NCBI GenBank assembly: GCA_934101645.1
Contig: CAKORX010000004.1
Coordinates: 1-64,000, forward strand
Length of the DNA stretch: 64,000 nt
Reading direction: 5' to 3'
Source of the DNA: an uncultured Bacilli bacterium
GTDB lineage: Bacteria > Bacillota_I > Bacilli_A > RF39 > UBA660
Shown: piece after piece, positions 51,968 to 60,562 of the stretch
Numbering within the stretch: the first letter of the stretch is position 1
How the letters are laid out: each line of letters opens with the position of its first letter
Translations under genes and position numbers: made by a program
The notes under the pieces: generated by a model
Told to the model about the DNA's origin: nothing
The model's database searches: none
Seen by the model: only the letters and a program-made list of their open reading frames with translations

Positions 51968-51999
51968 ATTATGCAATATATTTTGCATAATTTTTATTT
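51968..51999 (+). terminator. Second terminator-like hairpin before the hrcA promoter
   Basis: ATTATGCAA (51968-51976) and TTGCATAAT (51983-51991), then TTTTATTT. Confidence 0.65.
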
Positions 52000-52021
52000 A
52001 AAAATATCTTAGCAAAATGTA

Positions 52022-52050
52022 TTGACAAGTGCTAATTTGCATATTATAAT
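52022..52050 (+). promoter_or_regulatory. Promoter of the hrcA-grpE-dnaK operon
   Basis: Consensus SigA promoter: TTGACA (52022-52027), 17-bp spacer, TATAAT (52045-52050). Confidence 0.9.
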
Positions 52051-52054
52051 ATTG

Positions 52055-52081
52055 TTAGCATTTAGGGATAATAAGTGCTAG
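52055..52081 (+). promoter_or_regulatory. CIRCE-like operator
   Basis: TTAGCATTT (52055-52063), 9-bp spacer, AAGTGCTAG (52073-52081), a form of the CIRCE consensus TTAGCACTC-N9-GAGTGCTAA with changes in both arms. It lies just after the promoter and before hrcA, so HrcA probably represses its own operon. The promoter spacer also contains AAGTGCTAA. Confidence 0.85.
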
Positions 52082-52091
52082 AAAGGACAAT

Positions 52092-53090
52092 ATGGATAAT
52101 AGACAAGAACAACTACTAAAGGTTATTGTGGAAACTTATGTTAAAACAGTTAAACCAGTAGGAAGTAAATCATTATGTCAAAAATTTAATTGTTCATCTG
52201 CTACGATACGTAATGAGATGGCTGTTTTGGAAAATCTTGGATATATTGAAAAAAATCATATATCTTCGGGAAGAATACCTTCAGAAAAAGGATATCGTTA
52301 TTATGTTGAAAACTTAATGGAACCAGAAAAGTTAAATGGAAGCGATATTTTAAAACTTCAGAAAGTATTTAGAAATAGTGATCTAGTATTAACTGATGCA
52401 ATTAGTAAGTGTATGGAGATTATTAGCGATTTAACTAATTATGCCTCTGTAGTACTTGGTTCATCGAGTGAAGACAATTTACTTAAACAAGTAAATATTA
52501 TTCCAATTGATGATTTTAAAGTTGTTGCACTAGTTTGTACAAATAAAGGTATTGTAGAAAATAAAAAATTTGCTTTAGATGAAAAAACTGATATAAAGGA
52601 ACTAATTAAGACATGTGAAATAATTAATAAAATGCTTATTGGTACTCCTATTAAAGACGTATCAGAAAGACTTGAATTTGAAATAAAGCCAATAATTGCC
52701 AGTAAAATAATCAATTATGAAAAAATATATAATATATTTTATAATGCATTTACTGATTTTATTGATGAAAGTTCAAATGTTGTAGTAAATGGTAAAGCAA
52801 AAGTATTAGAACAACCTGAGTATAATGATCCAAACTCTATTAAGAAACTTGCTTATAAGCTTGAAGATAAAGACTTTATTAAAAAGGTTACTAGCGATGA
52901 TGGTACAAATGAGTATACTGTATATATTGGTACTGACTCAAATGTTGATGATAATACCACAGTTATTAAAAGGTCTTATGAAGCAGGTGGAGAAAAAGGC
53001 ACAATTGCAATTATTGGTCCAAAAAGAATGGACTATGCAAGAGTATATGGATTATTAGACTATGTCCTTAAAGAAATTGAGAAAAAGTAG
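52092..53090 (+). CDS. hrcA: Heat-inducible transcription repressor HrcA
   Basis: 332 residues: winged-helix N-terminus (RQEQLLKVIVETYVKTVKPVGSKSL, SSATIRNEMAVLENLGYIEKNHISSGRIPSEKGYRYYV), central GAF-like part and the C-terminal GPKRMDYARVYGLLDYV. It binds CIRCE, present immediately upstream, and releases it upon heat stress. SD GAAAGGA. First gene of the chaperone operon. Confidence 0.97.
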   Translation: MDNRQEQLLKVIVETYVKTVKPVGSKSLCQKFNCSSATIRNEMAVLENLGYIEKNHISSGRIPSEKGYRYYVENLMEPEKLNGSDILKLQKVFRNSDLVLTDAISKCMEIISDLTNYASVVLGSSSEDNLLKQVNIIPIDDFKVVALVCTNKGIVENKKFALDEKTDIKELIKTCEIINKMLIGTPIKDVSERLEFEIKPIIASKIINYEKIYNIFYNAFTDFIDESSNVVVNGKAKVLEQPEYNDPNSIKKLAYKLEDKDFIKKVTSDDGTNEYTVYIGTDSNVDDNTTVIKRSYEAGGEKGTIAIIGPKRMDYARVYGLLDYVLKEIEKK

Positions 53091-53098
53091 GTGAAAGT

Positions 53099-53635
53099 TT
53101 GAAAGAAGAAAATAAAAAATCTCATAAGAAACATGAAAATGTTGAAAAGAAAAATGTAGAGCACATTGATGCTGAAAAAGAAAAACTACTTGAAACAAAT
53201 AAAGATTTGCAAGATAAAATCTTAAGACTTAATGCTGAAATGCAAAATATGAGTCGAAGATTTAATGAGGAAAAAGCAAATATTTATAAATATGATGGTG
53301 AAAAACTAGTTAAAGAATTATTACCAATTATTGATAACTTTGAAAGAGCTATTAGTCTTGATGATGATGACTTAACTGATGAACTATCAAAATTCCTATC
53401 TGGATTTAAAATGATTTACACATCATTTTTATCAACTCTTAATGGTATTGGCGTTAAGGAGATAGAATGTATTGGTAAAGAGTTTGATCCAAATACGATG
53501 GAAGCTATTATGACAACATCAATACCAGAAAGAAATAATAATGAAGTTATTGATGTTATGCAAAAAGGTTATACTTATAATGATAAAGTTATAAGGGTAG
53601 CTATGGTTAGAGTGAATACAATTACTCAAGATTAA
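53099..53635 (+). CDS. grpE: Nucleotide exchange factor GrpE
   Basis: 178 residues from TTG 53099 with GTAGGTG upstream. Charged N-terminus, long coiled coil (about 20-80) and C-terminal beta domain (GVKEIECIGKEFDPNTMEAIMTTSIPERNNNEVIDVMQKGYTYNDKVIRVAMVRV). It releases ADP from DnaK. The lysine-rich start KEENKKSHKKHENVEKK is unusual. Confidence 0.95.
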   Translation: MKEENKKSHKKHENVEKKNVEHIDAEKEKLLETNKDLQDKILRLNAEMQNMSRRFNEEKANIYKYDGEKLVKELLPIIDNFERAISLDDDDLTDELSKFLSGFKMIYTSFLSTLNGIGVKEIECIGKEFDPNTMEAIMTTSIPERNNNEVIDVMQKGYTYNDKVIRVAMVRVNTITQD

Positions 53636-53653
53636 AGAAAGGAATGATTATAT

Positions 53654-55468
53654 ATGAGTAAAATTATAGGTATAGATTTAGGTACAACAAATAGCTGTGT
53701 TGCTGTACTTGAAGGTGGAGAGGCTAAGGTTATTCCTAATGCCGAAGGAAATCGTACAACTCCTTCAGTAGTTGCTTTTAAAGGTGATGATGAACTAGTT
53801 GGCGAAACAGCTAAAAGACAAGCAGTTACAAATGTTAAAAATACTATTTCTTCAATAAAAAGAAAAATGGGAACAAATGAAAAAGTTGAAGCTAATGGAA
53901 GAAAATATACACCAGAAGAAATCAGTGCAAAAATTCTTAGTAAACTAAAAAAAGATGCAGAAAGTTATTTAGGAGATAAAGTAACTAAAGCAGTTATTAC
54001 TGTTCCAGCTTACTTTAATGATGCCCAAAGACAAGCAACTAAAAATGCTGGTAAAATTGCCGGATTAGATGTTGAAAGAATAATTAATGAACCAACAGCT
54101 GCTGCACTTGCTTATGGTCTTGATAAACAAGATGTACTTCAAACAATTTTAGTTTATGACTTAGGTGGAGGAACATTCGATGTTTCAATTCTTGAACTAG
54201 GTGATGGTGTATTTGAAGTTAAATCAACTGCTGGAAATAACCATTTAGGTGGAGATGACTTTGATGAAAGAGTAGCAGATTATTTAGTTTCTGAATTTAA
54301 GAAAGAACATGGTATCGATTTATCAAAAGATGCTATGGCAATGCAAAGAGTTAAAGATGCTGCTGAAAAAGCAAAGAAAGACTTATCTTCTATGAGTACT
54401 ACACAAATTTCTCTTCCATTTATAACTCAAAATGAAAATAAAGAACCACTTCATATGGATATTACACTTTCAAAAGCTAAATTCGAAGATTTAAATAAAG
54501 ATTTATTTGATTCAACTTTAGAGCCAGTAAGAAAAGCTTTAAAAGATGCTGGACTTACTGCTAAAGATATTAATAAAGTTATTTTAGTAGGTGGTTCATC
54601 AAGAATACCTTATATTCAAGAACTTGTTAGAAAAGAACTTGGACAAGAGCCAAATAAGAGTGTAAACCCTGATGAAGTTGTAGCAATGGGTGCTGCTATT
54701 CAAGGTGGAGTACTTACTGGTGAAGTAAATGATATCGTACTACTTGATGTTACACCACTTTCTCTAGGTATTGAAACTTTAGGAAATGTTATGACAGTTT
54801 TAATTCCAAGAAATACAACTATTCCAACAAGTAAGAGCCAAGTATTCTCAACTGCTGCTGATAATCAACCTGCAGTAGATATACATGTACTTCAAGGTGA
54901 AAGACCTATGGCATCTGATAACAAAACTTTAGGTAACTTCCAACTTACAAATATTCCTCCAGCAAGAAGAGGAGTACCACAAATCGAAGTAAAATTTGAT
55001 ATCGATGCAAATGGTATAGTAAATGTTACTGCTAAAGACCTTGGAACTAATAAAGAACAATCTATTACAATTACATCATCTACTAACCTTTCTGATGAAG
55101 AAATTGATAAGATGATGAAAGAAGCTGAAGCTAATAAAGAAGCTGATGAAAAGAAGAAAGCTGAAAGTGAAGCTAGAAACGAAGCTGATTCAATGATTCT
55201 TGCAACTAATCGTGCACTTGAAGATTTAGGCGATAAAGTTGATCCTAAAGATAAAGAAGAAGCTGAAAAATTAAGAAATGAACTTGAAGAAGCATTAAAA
55301 GGTAATGATATTGATGATATCAAAACTAAAACTGAAAGTTTAAATAAAAAGGCTATGGAACTAGCAGGAAAAGTATATGAAGCAAATGCTAAAGCAAATG
55401 AAAGTGCTTCAAATAATGCAAGTGATGATAGTTCTGATGCACAAGAAGCTGAATATAAAGAAAAATAA
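53654..55468 (+). CDS. dnaK: Chaperone DnaK (Hsp70)
   Basis: 604 residues: ATPase domain with IGIDLGTTNSCVAVLEGG, DLGGGTFDVSIL and VGGSSRIP, substrate domain (about 360-480) and helical lid with the acidic tail (SDDSSDAQEAEYKEK). SD AAAGGA. Third gene of the CIRCE operon. Confidence 0.98.
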   Translation: MSKIIGIDLGTTNSCVAVLEGGEAKVIPNAEGNRTTPSVVAFKGDDELVGETAKRQAVTNVKNTISSIKRKMGTNEKVEANGRKYTPEEISAKILSKLKKDAESYLGDKVTKAVITVPAYFNDAQRQATKNAGKIAGLDVERIINEPTAAALAYGLDKQDVLQTILVYDLGGGTFDVSILELGDGVFEVKSTAGNNHLGGDDFDERVADYLVSEFKKEHGIDLSKDAMAMQRVKDAAEKAKKDLSSMSTTQISLPFITQNENKEPLHMDITLSKAKFEDLNKDLFDSTLEPVRKALKDAGLTAKDINKVILVGGSSRIPYIQELVRKELGQEPNKSVNPDEVVAMGAAIQGGVLTGEVNDIVLLDVTPLSLGIETLGNVMTVLIPRNTTIPTSKSQVFSTAADNQPAVDIHVLQGERPMASDNKTLGNFQLTNIPPARRGVPQIEVKFDIDANGIVNVTAKDLGTNKEQSITITSSTNLSDEEIDKMMKEAEANKEADEKKKAESEARNEADSMILATNRALEDLGDKVDPKDKEEAEKLRNELEEALKGNDIDDIKTKTESLNKKAMELAGKVYEANAKANESASNNASDDSSDAQEAEYKEK

Positions 55469-55483
55469 TTAAGAAAGGTAAAT

Positions 55484-55515
55484 AATATTAGGTCCTATTT
55501 CTAGGACCTAATATT
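55484..55515 (+). promoter_or_regulatory. Perfect 14-bp hairpin between dnaK and pepF
   Basis: AATATTAGGTCCTA (55484-55497), loop TTTC, TAGGACCTAATATT (55502-55515). It lacks a long T run, so it is more likely an attenuator, RNA-stabilising stem or processing site than a full terminator. Confidence 0.65.
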
Positions 55516-55525
55516 TGGTTATATT

Positions 55526-57289
55526 ATGAACGAAAAAATTGATTTAAGTGCTTTATTTAAAAGTGATGAGGAAGCTAAAAAAGAGCTTAATTCATTAACT
55601 AAATACTCAAAAAAAATTACTTCTTATGAGGGAAAACTACTTTCTAGTCCAGAAAAATTATATGAATATCTAGAGTATGATAGTAATATATCAAAAAGAT
55701 TAGAAAGATTATATCTTTATGCACATATTAATAATGATTTAGATTTAACTAATGAAAATTATAATAATATGCTTGGAAGTGTACTTAACTTTATAAATGA
55801 TTTAAATGAAAAAGAAAGTTTTGTAGTTCCAGAACTTTTAGAAAAAGACTTTAGTGTTATAAAAGATTTTATTAAAAAATTTCCTAAACTTAAGGAATAC
55901 GAAAATGAATTAAAAAGTATTTATAAAGCAAAAAAATATATAAAATCAAAAGAAGAAGAAAAACTAATTACCCTTCTTTCATCAGTATATTCAAAAAGTG
56001 AAGACTCAAGTGAACTTTTATTAACTACTGATATGGACTTTGGTTATATAACTAACGAAAAAGGTGAAAAAGTAAAACTTACAATATCAAACTTTAGTAC
56101 ATATATTAAAAGTAGTAGTCAAAGTGTTAGATTAAATGCTTTTGAAAATTTATATAAAGAAATTGCTCATTATGAAAATACATTTAATTCAATTTATACT
56201 ACGAAAGTTATGAGTAATAATAAAATTGCTAAAATAAGAGGTTTTAAAACTGCCAGAAGTTTAAGTTTATATTGTAATAATATAAAAAATGATATTTATG
56301 ATAATTTAATTAATGGTATAAAAAATAATTTACCAGTATTTTATAAATATTATGATTTAAAGAAAAAAGTTTTAGGCCTTAAAGAACTTCATATTTATGA
56401 TACATATGCAAATATTACAAAAGGCTTTGATAAAACATATTCTTATGATGAAGCTAAAAATTTAGTACTTTCATCTTTAGAGGTTATGGGAAAAGATTAT
56501 ATAAATGTTATAAAAAAAGCCTTCGATGAAAGATGGATTGATGTACTTCCAAAGAAAAATAAAAGAGAAGGTGGATATTGTACGTGTGCTTATTTAGCTC
56601 ATCCTTATGTAGTTATAAACTATGAAGGGAAACTTGATGATGTATCAACCTTAATTCATGAACTTGGCCATGCAATGCATTATTATTACGCTCAAAACTA
56701 TAATACTTATGAAGACTATAATTATTCAATTTTTGTAGCAGAGGTAGCAAGTCAAGTAAATGAAATAATACTTACAAATTATATGCTTAATCATACTGAT
56801 GATGTAAATGAGAAAAAATATATTTTAGATAGCATTTTACAAAGATTTAAAGCAACAATGGTAAGACAAACCATGTTTGCTCATTTCGAAGATAATATTC
56901 ATAATAAAGAAATAAGTGGCGAAGTTTTAACTAAAGAACTTGTTCAAAAAGAATATTTAGATTTAAATAAACTTTATTTTGGACCAAATGTAGTAGTAGA
57001 TGATTATATTAAATATGAATGCTATAGAATTCCGCATTTTTATTATAATTTCTATGTTTATCAATATGCGACAGGTTATGCTGCAGCACTTAAAATAGCA
57101 AATGATATTATAAATAAAAAAGCTGGTTCATTAGAAAGTTACATTAAGTTTTTGAAAATTGGCTCTAAACTAGATCCTGTTAAAAGTTTAAAAGTAGCAG
57201 GAGTTGATATGGAAAGCCCAACATTATATGACGAAGTATTTGCCTTTTGTGATAAGATTAGAAAGGAGTTAGAAGATTTATATGAGTAG
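55526..57289 (+). CDS. pepF: Oligoendopeptidase F (M3 family)
   Basis: 587 residues, zinc metallopeptidase with HELGHAMHYYYAQ (HExxH) and downstream glutamate in IFVAEVASQVNE, plus RQTMFAHFEDNIH and PHFYYNFYVYQYATGYAAAL of the PepF group. It cleaves short peptides in the cytosol. It is placed between dnaK and dnaJ, and its end overlaps dnaJ by 8 bp, tying peptide degradation to the chaperone operon. No clear ribosome site before the ATG; the hairpin above ends 10 bp upstream. Confidence 0.95.
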   Translation: MNEKIDLSALFKSDEEAKKELNSLTKYSKKITSYEGKLLSSPEKLYEYLEYDSNISKRLERLYLYAHINNDLDLTNENYNNMLGSVLNFINDLNEKESFVVPELLEKDFSVIKDFIKKFPKLKEYENELKSIYKAKKYIKSKEEEKLITLLSSVYSKSEDSSELLLTTDMDFGYITNEKGEKVKLTISNFSTYIKSSSQSVRLNAFENLYKEIAHYENTFNSIYTTKVMSNNKIAKIRGFKTARSLSLYCNNIKNDIYDNLINGIKNNLPVFYKYYDLKKKVLGLKELHIYDTYANITKGFDKTYSYDEAKNLVLSSLEVMGKDYINVIKKAFDERWIDVLPKKNKREGGYCTCAYLAHPYVVINYEGKLDDVSTLIHELGHAMHYYYAQNYNTYEDYNYSIFVAEVASQVNEIILTNYMLNHTDDVNEKKYILDSILQRFKATMVRQTMFAHFEDNIHNKEISGEVLTKELVQKEYLDLNKLYFGPNVVVDDYIKYECYRIPHFYYNFYVYQYATGYAAALKIANDIINKKAGSLESYIKFLKIGSKLDPVKSLKVAGVDMESPTLYDEVFAFCDKIRKELEDLYE

Positions 57290-58427
57290 TAAAAAAGATT
57301 ATTATGAACTTTTGGGAGTATCAAAAGATGCCTCAGATGAAGAAATAAAAAGATCATTTAGAAAACTTGCTAAGATGTATCATCCAGATAATAAAGAAAC
57401 TGGTAATGAAGAAAAATTCAAAGAAATTGGTGAAGCTTATGCAATATTATCAGATCCAGCAAAAAGAAAACAATATGATCAGTTTGGTTCTAGTGCTTTT
57501 GATGGCACTGGTAACTTCCAAGGAAATGGTGGATTTGGCTTTGATGCAAGTGATATTAATTTAGATGATATTTTAAGAAGTGTGTTTGGTGATTCAGATT
57601 TTTCTTCATCATTTGGTGGTGGTCCATTTGGAGGATTTTCTCATTCTTCTTCGAAAAGAAGAAGCAAAGGTTCTGATATAAAAGTTACAGTTGATTTATC
57701 TTTTGAGGAAGCTTGCTTTGGATGCGAAAAATCTTTTGAAGTAAATTTAAAAGATTCTTGTCCTCATTGTAATGGTAAAGGTGGTTTTAATGAAAAAACT
57801 TGTCAAACATGTGGTGGTAAAGGAATTGTTCTTGAACAAGTAAGATCACTTTTTGGAATTATGCAAACTCAAAAAGTATGTCCTGATTGTAAAGGAAATG
57901 GCGTAACATATAAAGATGTATGCCCAGATTGTAAAGGTACAGGAATTATAAATAATAAAAAAACTATTAAAGTAAAAGTTCCTGAAGGTGTTGATAGTGG
58001 TCATGAACTTCGTCTCGCAGGCAAAGGAAATGCTTCTCCAGGCGGAGAAAATGGTGATTTATACGTAGATTTTGATATTAAACCATCACCACTTTTTGAA
58101 AGAGATGGTAATGATATTTATTTAGAACTTCCTATAAATGTAGCGCAGGCTACTTTGGGCTGTGAAGTAGAAATTCCTACCCTTACAGGCAATGTTATTT
58201 TAGATATTAAACCTGGAACACAAAATTATACAAAATTAAAATTAAAAGGCAAAGGTATTAAAAGCCCAAATTCTTTAGTTCGTGGTAACATGTATGTAGT
58301 AGTAAATATTATTATTCCTACAAAACTTACATTATCTCAAAAGAAACTATTTAAAGAGTTACTTGATTCAAACCTAGAAAATGAAGATGCTTTTAAAGAT
58401 TTTAAAAAGAAAATGAATAATAGATAA
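57282..58427 (+). CDS. dnaJ: Chaperone DnaJ (Hsp40)
   Basis: 381 residues: J domain with MYHPDNKE (HPD), Gly/Phe region, four zinc repeats CPHCNGKG, CQTCGGKG, CPDCKGNG, CPDCKGTG, and the substrate-binding C-terminal domains. It delivers clients to DnaK. It begins inside pepF with SD AAAGGAG. Confidence 0.98.
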   Translation: MSSKKDYYELLGVSKDASDEEIKRSFRKLAKMYHPDNKETGNEEKFKEIGEAYAILSDPAKRKQYDQFGSSAFDGTGNFQGNGGFGFDASDINLDDILRSVFGDSDFSSSFGGGPFGGFSHSSSKRRSKGSDIKVTVDLSFEEACFGCEKSFEVNLKDSCPHCNGKGGFNEKTCQTCGGKGIVLEQVRSLFGIMQTQKVCPDCKGNGVTYKDVCPDCKGTGIINNKKTIKVKVPEGVDSGHELRLAGKGNASPGGENGDLYVDFDIKPSPLFERDGNDIYLELPINVAQATLGCEVEIPTLTGNVILDIKPGTQNYTKLKLKGKGIKSPNSLVRGNMYVVVNIIIPTKLTLSQKKLFKELLDSNLENEDAFKDFKKKMNNR

Positions 58428-58463
58428 ATGCAAAAAAATTTATCTATTTTTTTGCATTTTTAA
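58426..58463. terminator. Symmetric terminator after dnaJ
   Basis: AAATGCAAAAAAAT (58426-58439) and ATTTTTTTGCATTT (58446-58459), symmetric and usable in both directions. It isolates the chaperone operon from switch C. Confidence 0.8.
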
Positions 58464-58496
58464 TATTTATAAAATAGGCATATATTCGGCATTAAA

Positions 58497-58845
58497 TTTT
58501 CCTAAAACATATACATTTAAGAAAACTTTTTGTTTTACGGCATAAATATGGGATAAATTAAACAATAAAAATAAAATTTGACTAGAAATTATTAAATAAT
58601 CTTTTTTCTAAAAACGTCTATTTTGGCCAGTATCTAAAAGAAAAAAAACAATTTTTTTGACCGTTTTTTTGACTAGAAATTATTTGTAAAAATTATGATT
58701 TTTTCTGATATTTTTAAGTTTTTCATACTTTTTTAACAATTTTTTCATAAATTATATAAATTTTTTCAAAAATATGATAATATTAAAAAGTAATAGTACG
58801 AAAATATGGCATCGTTTTTTCTTAAATGTAATAGTTTTAGGAAAA
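58497..58845. repeat. Invertible promoter segment C (ON orientation), 349 bp
   Basis: The segment is bounded by inverted repeats at 58497-58525 and 58817-58845 with the same arms as A and B (left site inner arm TTTAAGAAAA, right site inner arm TTTTCTTAAA). Unlike in A and B, the cores of the two sites do not match: left ACATATACA (type of A), right TGTAATAGT (complement of the B type). The interior aligns directly with A. The promoter points into surface gene C, 32 bp beyond the right repeat. TGACTAGAAAT occurs at 58579 and 58670. Confidence 0.9.
58732..58760 (+). promoter_or_regulatory. Promoter of switch C, facing surface gene C
   Basis: TTTAAC (58732-58737), 17-bp spacer, TATAAA (58755-58760), in the same place as the promoter of switch A. 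Confidence 0.72.
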
Positions 58846-58877
58846 ATGAGGCCCGTATTTATGGGAGATGTAGAAAT

Positions 58878-60305
58878 ATGAAAAAAAGAATTATATTATT
58901 AGTATGTGGGGTTATGATTTTTACAGCTATTTTTCTTTATTTAGAACAAATAAAACGTTTTAAAATAAAAGAAAATAATTTAAATACTGAATCTCAATCT
59001 CTTGCTATAATGGTAAAGTTAGATGGTGCTACAAGTTATACAAAATCGACTTCAATACCTGTCGGTGATTATAATTTAAATAGTGAAAAAACTACATGTG
59101 AAAATGGTGGTGTTATCAGTGATTATAATAATAGTACTGGTAAAATAAAAATGTCACTTGTAGGGGCTGACAAGTGCTATTTGTATTTTGATGCAATATT
59201 AGATGAAGAACCTCCAGTTATTTCTAATATTGTTGTTACAGAAAATAAGGTAACAGCAACCATCACGGATAATAAAGCACTTGAAGGTTATCGTATAACA
59301 AGCAGTAATTCTAGTCCATCATATTTTTATTCTATAAGTGGAACAACATATAATTTAAGTACCACAGTTAGTACTAACGGAACAAACTATATATGGGCAA
59401 GAGATAATGCAGGAAACATTAGTAGCAAATCATTTACCGTATCATTAGGTACTCCAATAACAACTCTTATGTCAACTTCTACCGCTGATGTTTATGATGA
59501 AAACGGATTAAGATATGAAGGTGCAGATCCAAACAATTATATATGTTTGGATGGTAATGCAAGTGGGGCTTGTTCAAATAGTTCATTATTATTTAGAATT
59601 GTTGGCCTATTTAGTGAGGAATATTCAACAGATGGCACTAATAGTGCGGGAACAAAGAAACTTTTAAAACTTCTTGATACTAAAGATTATGGCTCGTTTT
59701 ATTATGCAAATACAACAAATAGTAATGATTGGTCATTATCACCGGCAAAGATAGCGATAAATGGTGATTATTTAACTACGTTGTTAAGCTTAATTAATTC
59801 GACAAATGTAAAAAACTCAATTATACAAGCTAAATGGCATTTGGGTGGATTAACTGATTTTAGTGATATGAGAACTTATACAGCTGCAGATTATTATTCT
59901 GGTGAAAGAAATGTAAATACTGTTTATAGTGGTAATCCAAAATATTTGTATGCAAAAGTTGGCTTGCTTTATCCAAGTGATTATGGATATGCTACTACAG
60001 GTGGAAGTACAATATCTAAATCTTCATGCAGAACAAAGGCATTGTATCTATGGGAAGAGGATGATTGTGCAAAAAATGATTGGATTCATTCAACTATAAA
60101 TGTTGGAAGTTCACTCATAACACCATATAATTATCAACATTATGCTGTTTTAAGAGCTAATGGAATAGTATATATGGATAATAGTTCTGCTGCTAATATT
60201 TCAGCGAATCAAACATTCCCATCATTATATTTAAATTCAGATAATATGTATGTAAAGGGTGGAGTAGGTTCCAAAACAAATCCATATCATATAGTGGTGT
60301 ACTAA
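58878..60305 (+). CDS. Phase-variable surface protein C
   Basis: 475 residues from ATG 58878, with GGGAG 15 bases upstream; an in-frame ATG at 58806 lies in the invertible segment. Signal-anchor helix (IILLVCGVMIFTAIFLYL), a region like A and B (SEKTTCENGGVI ... GADKCYLYFDA), then an Ig-like/bacterial surface domain (PPVISNIVVTENKVTATITDNKALEGYRITSS ... NYIWARDNAGNISSKSF). The main domain (YEGADPNNYICLDGNASGACSNSSLLFRIVGLFS ...) differs from A and B but has the same plan of short WR/FRIV strands and ends TFPSLYLNSD ... GVGSKTNPYHIVVY. Controlled by switch C, now ON. Ligand unknown. Confidence 0.85.
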   Translation: MKKRIILLVCGVMIFTAIFLYLEQIKRFKIKENNLNTESQSLAIMVKLDGATSYTKSTSIPVGDYNLNSEKTTCENGGVISDYNNSTGKIKMSLVGADKCYLYFDAILDEEPPVISNIVVTENKVTATITDNKALEGYRITSSNSSPSYFYSISGTTYNLSTTVSTNGTNYIWARDNAGNISSKSFTVSLGTPITTLMSTSTADVYDENGLRYEGADPNNYICLDGNASGACSNSSLLFRIVGLFSEEYSTDGTNSAGTKKLLKLLDTKDYGSFYYANTTNSNDWSLSPAKIAINGDYLTTLLSLINSTNVKNSIIQAKWHLGGLTDFSDMRTYTAADYYSGERNVNTVYSGNPKYLYAKVGLLYPSDYGYATTGGSTISKSSCRTKALYLWEEDDCAKNDWIHSTINVGSSLITPYNYQHYAVLRANGIVYMDNSSAANISANQTFPSLYLNSDNMYVKGGVGSKTNPYHIVVY

Positions 60306-60373
60306 GATTTATATAAAATAAACGTTTTTCATAAAAAATTATCATAAAATGATTACAAATTATAAAAAAAGAC

Positions 60374-60402
60374 TTGCAATTATAAAAAGATTATTATACA
60401 AT
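60374..60402 (+). promoter_or_regulatory. Promoter of a candidate small RNA
   Basis: TTGCAA (60374-60379), 17-bp spacer, TACAAT (60397-60402). Confidence 0.65.
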
Positions 60403-60408
60403 ATAGCT

Positions 60409-60489
60409 CGTGTGGTTGGGTGATTGCCACATATATCATAAGGTAATATAATTTTAAAAAAGGTAAATAAGCAATTATTTATCTTTTTT
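60409..60489 (+). ncRNA. Candidate small RNA of about 80 nt
   Basis: Between its own promoter and a terminator (GGTAAATAA, loop GCAA, TTATTTATC, T run at 60461-60489). It begins with a hairpin GTGTGG ... CCACAT (60410-60432) in a stretch richer in G than its surroundings. No long ORF and no family recognised. A separate promoter for the next gene follows, so it is not simply a leader. Confidence 0.55.
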
Positions 60490-60502
60490 TATGTCTAATA
60501 CT

Positions 60503-60532
60503 TTGACATTATGATATTAAGTGTGGTATTAT
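60503..60532 (+). promoter_or_regulatory. Promoter of the 571-residue surface protein gene
   Basis: TTGACA (60503-60508), 18-bp spacer, TATTAT (60527-60532), then GAAAGG before the ATG at 60563. Confidence 0.7.
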
Positions 60533-60562
60533 TTTAATGTATAGTAGAAAGGTATTTTTATT

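Noticed and set aside
51944..52012. Small type I toxin (22 codons, hydrophobic)
   Set aside because: A possible ribosome site is present, but the frame overlaps a terminator hairpin, and in such AT-rich DNA short hydrophobic ORFs arise by chance.
60409..60450. tRNA gene
   Set aside because: A G-rich stretch looked like a D-arm, but no acceptor stem or T-arm can be formed.
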